Assembly (NCBI GenBank): GCA_947652605.1
Contig: OX393578.1
Location: 35,035,470 to 35,099,469, forward strand
Direction of reading: 5' to 3'
DNA: 64,000 nucleotides
From: Elmis aenea
Lineage: Eukaryota; Arthropoda; Insecta; Coleoptera; Elmidae
Under the pieces are notes generated by a model. That model was given only the letters and a program-made list of their open reading frames with translations. It had not been told where the DNA came from and did not search any database. Both the position numbers and the translations under genes were made by a program. Below, piece by piece: positions 54,101 through 60,100 of this stretch (the stretch's first letter is position 1; every line of letters starts with the position of its first letter).

Positions 54101-57100
54101 AAGTTTAAATTTAGATTCGCCAGTTTGGCTAACGTCCCCGAAGAGTAATTAGTAGCATGACGTCAGAAACTCCAAATCCTATGCAGATTACGTTGTCTGT
54201 ACCTATTTAAGCCCTATGTGCTTTAGCTCATGTATATGCACAAGTCATTTTTTAGTACGTATGTTAAGTTATACAGGACAATCTATTGCGTCAATAGGTT
54301 CAGAGGGTCTATCTTTAGTCGGAGATGAAAACTAGTCGTTTTTCCTAATTGCGCCATTCACCGTAATGCGAATTCTTTGACGTGTTATATTATAAAATAA
54401 AATATAAATCGGTTAGTAAGAGCAATGGTCATCTTGTACTGTAAATATTGTAAATATACCACCTTTAGAACAAACACGAATAAACTTTTTTTTATATTTT
54501 ATACAGGGTTCTCGTTTTTCGAGGGCCTCTATGGGGATCTCGTAAACGGTAAGAGTTACGACTTCGGTTAAATTAGGGCAAAGTTGTATATTCAGGTGCT
54601 TAATAATTCGATGCAAACAGAACTTATCTAGCTCTTTTAGTTTTTGAGATATAGGGAAAAAAGTGGATTTTTGTTTTTTACCCGTAACTTTTTCATTTGA
54701 TGTCGAATTTAATTTCTGTAAAAACTTTTTCATTGCCACTTTTTGCAAGAAATCAGAATCCCCAATTATATTTTCCGTGCGACGTTTCGTTTTTTTTTTT
54801 TTAACCATCATCAGGTAAATTTTTTCTTATGGACGCTATATCTGATTTTAACGCCAATTTGTAGAGCATTTTTTTCTGAATTCGACAATGTATAACACTT
54901 GGGACTTTTTTGAAACAATTGTTGTTAAAAATGGCAAAAACAAATATTTTATTTAAAACAAATCCTAATCGGCATGGTAAATAATTGTCTTTGTCTCTTT
55001 TTCCTCGGAAGCACGTAAGTAAACCGCATGAAATTACTATTAAAGGGATTTAATTAAAAAATAAAGTATGAATAAATATGTTAGGAATGCATTAACATTG
55101 TTCACTTATTAGCAAATATTTTTAGAATATTTTCGTTGATTAAGTAATAAATTTCTCTAAAATGTGTATTTAATACTTATTTGGCATACAATTATTTGTA
55201 ACAAAATTTTCGTAATCAAATAATACAAGTGTTTATAGTTTACAAAAAACGTCCAGAAATCTGTTAACGCTTTTTGCTTATTAGAAGTCATTAACGCAGA
55301 TAAAAGGCATAACTGGTTATTTTTTATTACAAATAATTGTATGCCAAATAAGGATTAAATACACATTTTAGAGAAATTTATTACTTAACCAAAGAAAATA
55401 TTCTAAAAATATTTGCTAATAAGTGAACAATGTTAATGCATTCCTAACATTTATTATTACCTATTTTTTTAATTGAATCCCTTTAATAGTAATTTCATGC
55501 GGTTTACCACTTTCAGTCAAATTTTAAAAAACACGTAAAAACATAAGCTTGTGCTTTACATTTATTTTATTGTTGCTTGCTCAAATAGCTCAAAAGTTTA
55601 TAAACAAAAAGCGTACATTATTATGAATATCTTCAATGGCATGCGTACAGCATACACATTAACATTTTGCCACGGAAACGCGTATATCCGCCCCAAAAGC
55701 GTGCAATTGGCAACCCTATAACCTATAACACCAGCGCAAAAACGTTTCACAACAAAATGATCGTAACACGTTTTTCCTAGCTCCTCTCACTTTTTGTTAC
55801 CCGCGCGGACAGATTTCACAAAAAAATCGGAGAGGAATATTTTTTTTCAGAAACCGGGACAAACGCGAAACCGACAGGCACACCGGGACATAACCTCTAA
55901 ATCTGAACTGTCCCGGCCAAACCGGGACATGTGGTAGGTCTAGTCTAGCTATAAGTGGTTAACAGTTTGAGTCTATGAGTACAAATAAAAACTTAACTGT
56001 ACAATCCGGCAAACACGCGGTACAAAAATAGGATTATATTTTTGTTTTCGTATTCTAAAAAAGGGAGGACCTAAATGGACCTAAAATGGACACCGTATTA
56101 GTATATTAGTATATTATACAGGGATTCCCAAAAGTTTGGAAACAAACAAATATCTAGAACCCTTTAACAATATTCCAGTGAAATTTGGTATCTGACCATT
56201 ATCGTATATTCCGGATTCGATAAAAATATTGAGGTTGCAATACGATTTCTGGTTCAACCGGAAAGGGACCTAACCTTTAAAATTTTAAAAGAAACACCCT
56301 GTATATTTTTACTTTTTTGGATTTCTCTTTAAATTTACATTTAAAAATGTACAAGTTTTTATGGGTCTAAAGTCAACCGTTTTCGTTAAATTGACATTTT
56401 TATGAAAATTTTGAGCGATACAGCCTTTCAAATTTTTTTAACATTTAAGAACTTTAAAAAGGCAAGTAATTTTTTTTTTTAATCTAGGTTGACAATAGCA
56501 CAATAAGCTAATTAACACTTTGCAATAACTACATTTAAAAAATATTATACAGGGCGTTTTTTACCTTGTCAAACTTGTACAACTTTAACATTGATCACTC
56601 ATTTTTCTAAAACACAAAACCCAAATTTTCTTACACTGTTTTATTGATACCTAAAATTGATATTTTGCGAGATATCGCGATTTTATTGTTAATTATTAGG
56701 ACAACGTAATATTTTCCGTGTCGGGAATATTCTTCGCCTCCACAATTCTTCGCCCACAATTCTTCGCCTACACAATTCTTCGCCGCCACAATTTTTCGTC
56801 GCATACAAGCATATCACAAATTTTATTTGTAAATGTAATTGTTTTTATTTATAACGTAATTTTTACAGAGTATTTTACATTAGCCTAAAGTTGTTAAACA
56901 TCAGTTATTAATTTCATTCTCAATTTGTTATATCTATTATAATTGTAATATAAAATAAAAAATAATACTCAAGAAATGTGTTGTTTTCGTGTGGAAATTT
57001 AAAAAAAAAAAGAAGTATTTTGTATATCAAAAGATGTTTTATTTCATATTTCTGTTGTTGAACCATATTTTTTTTATAAATTCGTATGTAGACGTATAAC

Positions 57101-60100
57101 AAAAATGTAATAGCAAATTAGTTATCACAAATTGATACTATTCTAGAAAAATAAAATTAACCCTACACGCTCATTAACAAACGTATTTCTGCTAATTTTG
57201 GTACATACATAATAGTTATTATCAGACGCAAATTAAAAAATAATATTCTTCTATGGATTTATTTCATCGTCCTGACAACTTTCACTAGCCTATAAAAAAA
57301 AAGAAAAGAGAATCAATCGCTGATTATTTTTTTACTTTTATATCACCAACATATTTGTTAATTTAATTTTTATTTATACTATAACAACAATAACAAGATT
57401 AAAAATCACAACATACGCTATTTATGTAGCAATTTTTAAGCATAATATTAAAAGAAGAAGTATTAATATACAAGAACCAACTTTAGGCTAATGTAAAATA
57501 ATCTGTAAAAATTACGTTATAAATAAAAACAATAACATTTACAAATAAAATTTGAGATATGCTTGTATGCAGCGAAAAATTGTGGCTCTATTTTGGCGGC
57601 GAAGAATTGTGTGGGCGAAGAATTGTGGGCGAAGAACTGTGAGCGAAGAATATTCTTAGACCCAATATTTTCAAGTAGACAGTGATAGTTTAAAACAACT
57701 GAAAGAAAAAAACAAGGAAATTATTAATTTATCTTTTGCGTACAAATTTTTGACATTTTTGTTAACGAATTTTACAATTCTTACTTTTGAATTAAGGTTT
57801 TTTAAAATTATTTTGCATTTACTTTTATTTACTCTTAATTAAATATTTCTAACTACTGCTACATAAATACACTTTTTTTAAATCGGCAAGTATCTTGTTG
57901 CGATTAAGGTATTTTTAAATAAGGGAAGACAAATTTTAAGCTCACTTTTCTCAGTTTCTCTACTTTTTACATTACAAAAAAAAAATTAAAATTGTAAAAA
58001 GTATCTACCTGTTTTCCACTAGTGACAATATACTTATTCTTACTTAAATTTTAAGCGCCTTATAATAAGTTATAATATTTTAGAAGAGAGTATAGATGTT
58101 ACAAACGAAGAAGAGGATACTCCGACTTCAGGCTGTGGAGTTTCTTCAAGTAGTGGCCCTTTGCGTCCTGAGCCCCAACCTGCAGCAGTTGGATTAACTA
58201 CTCTAGGATTATATCCATCGAATCACGAAACAGTTTACGAAACTTCAGCAAGATTATTATTTATGGCTGTAAAATGGGCAAAGAACCTTCCTAGCTTTGC
58301 TAGTTTACCCTTTCGAGATCAGGTAATACTTATCAATAAATATAATTTGTAAAAAAATCCAAATAATTTACTTTGTTAGATTTGATTGATAAGTAAGATT
58401 TTTTATCTTACCGTTACAATGTCGTCTATTCATCTTGTCGTTCATCAACAAAATAGGCTTCTTATGGCAAATAATTGACGACGCTTTTATTGGTATAATT
58501 TTTTTTAGCATTTCTAGTAGAAAGAGTTACATTTTCGTTATCGAATTCCATTTGTACATACTATATATGAGGTTTAAACCTTATTCATATTTTTTGTTTT
58601 TAAGAGTTAATATTGACTTTACTTATAGGTGATTTTGTTAGAAGAAGCTTGGAGCGAATTATTCCTTTTAAATGCTATCCAATGGTGCATGCCCTTGGAT
58701 GCCACATCAAGTCCACTATTTAATCCAAACGAGCATGTTAAAATTGGACAATCCATAGCGGACGTCAGAATGCTTGGGGATACCTTAATAAGATTTAAAT
58801 CAGTCCATGTGGATCCTGCAGAATTCGCTTGTTTAAAGGCTATAGTTTTATTTAGAGCAGGTAATATATTAGTGGTCAGACTTAATTATTATACACCAGT
58901 GGTGTTTAACCCGTCGATCGCGACCGGTCGATCTCTTGTTAAATCCAAACTAGCAGGTGCTTTCTGCTTTGTGAATTTTTTTGTGCAAATAATTGACTTT
59001 AAAAAAAATCTTGAAAAATGAGATATTTACCACAATTGAATAATAAAAACTGGTTATAGATTTATTATTTTTATGAATTATTGCACAAAATGAAACTACT
59101 TAAATTTAGAGTTGCAAGGCAAAGATAAACATTTAATTGACATCTTAAATTGGATAAGAACTTTCCAGCAACCTTACACTTAAAACAGATATAAATCATC
59201 AAGAATTTAGACATTTTCCATACTTACCAGGGAAGGTCACGATACGTTGTCACTAGAATTTGATTAAGGCTGTGTTTATTGCATCAAGAACATCAAAACT
59301 AAATGTTTTGCAGAGTTATACGTGCCACTGACCATTTTCTTCGGAAAAATAGGGGAAAAACTGATAAGTTGAATAATAAAGGTAATTTTTGCGATTCCGT
59401 TGGCCATGAAACCGTCAAAGACAAAATCTAAATTTTCCTATTTACCAATGCGCGCATCCTTTGCAAGTAAAATGGTGCAAAGTTTTTGAAAAAATCTTAA
59501 ACGGTTCCGGAGAAAAACGTGGAAAACGAGGCCTGTGTAAATACAGTTTTCCCTATGTTAAACGCCTATACAAGTCGCATAGATTATACAGATATACCAC
59601 GACTTCTCAAATCATAGCGCTTATGCAGGGGTTTCGTTTTTGACGTTTTTCTCCGGAACCGTTCAAGATTTTTTCAAAAACTTCGCACCATTTTACTTGC
59701 AAAGGATGCGCGCATTGGTAAATAGGAGAATTTCGATTTTGTCTCTGACGGTTTCATGGCCAACGCGATCGCAAAAATGACCTTTTTATACCCATTTTTC
59801 AGTTTTTTCCCCTATTTTTCCGAAGTAAATGGCCAGTGGCACGTGTAACTCTGGAAAACATTTAGTTTTTCTGTTCTTGATGCAATAAACACAGCCTTAA
59901 TCAAATTTTAGCGACAATGTATCGTGACCCCCCCTTGTTAGTAAAACAAAAATCGTGAAAATTCAGAAATAATTCAGTGTAACTTAAAAGAATATATAAA
60001 TAAAATACGTAATGATTTTTCGTCGAAAAATAATAAAATGCAATTAGACAAGTTATGAACTCTCAATTACTACAGCAATCTTGTTTTTTTTTTAAGTCAA

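Larger units (their letters stand above)
53842..58083 (+). other. Hr51 intron 5
   Basis: 4.2 kb. It contains a solo element end at 54504, the foldback 55019-55507, and the composite repeat 56119-57830 with a nested Foldback-type element. A less AT-rich block lies at 54050-54200. The frame on the minus strand at 54413-54811 is low-complexity and unrecognised. Confidence 0.85.

Noticed and set aside
54413..54811. A 132-codon minus-strand frame.
   Set aside because: It starts in a poly-Lys run encoded by a homopolymer tract, crosses a CAGGGT element terminus, and has no recognisable domain.
58861..59021. Extension of Hr51 exon 7 along the open frame to 59021.
   Set aside because: A GTAATA donor at 58861 joins in phase to 61039, whose sequence continues the ligand-binding domain. 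The extension lacks family similarity and carries a hAT-like terminus.
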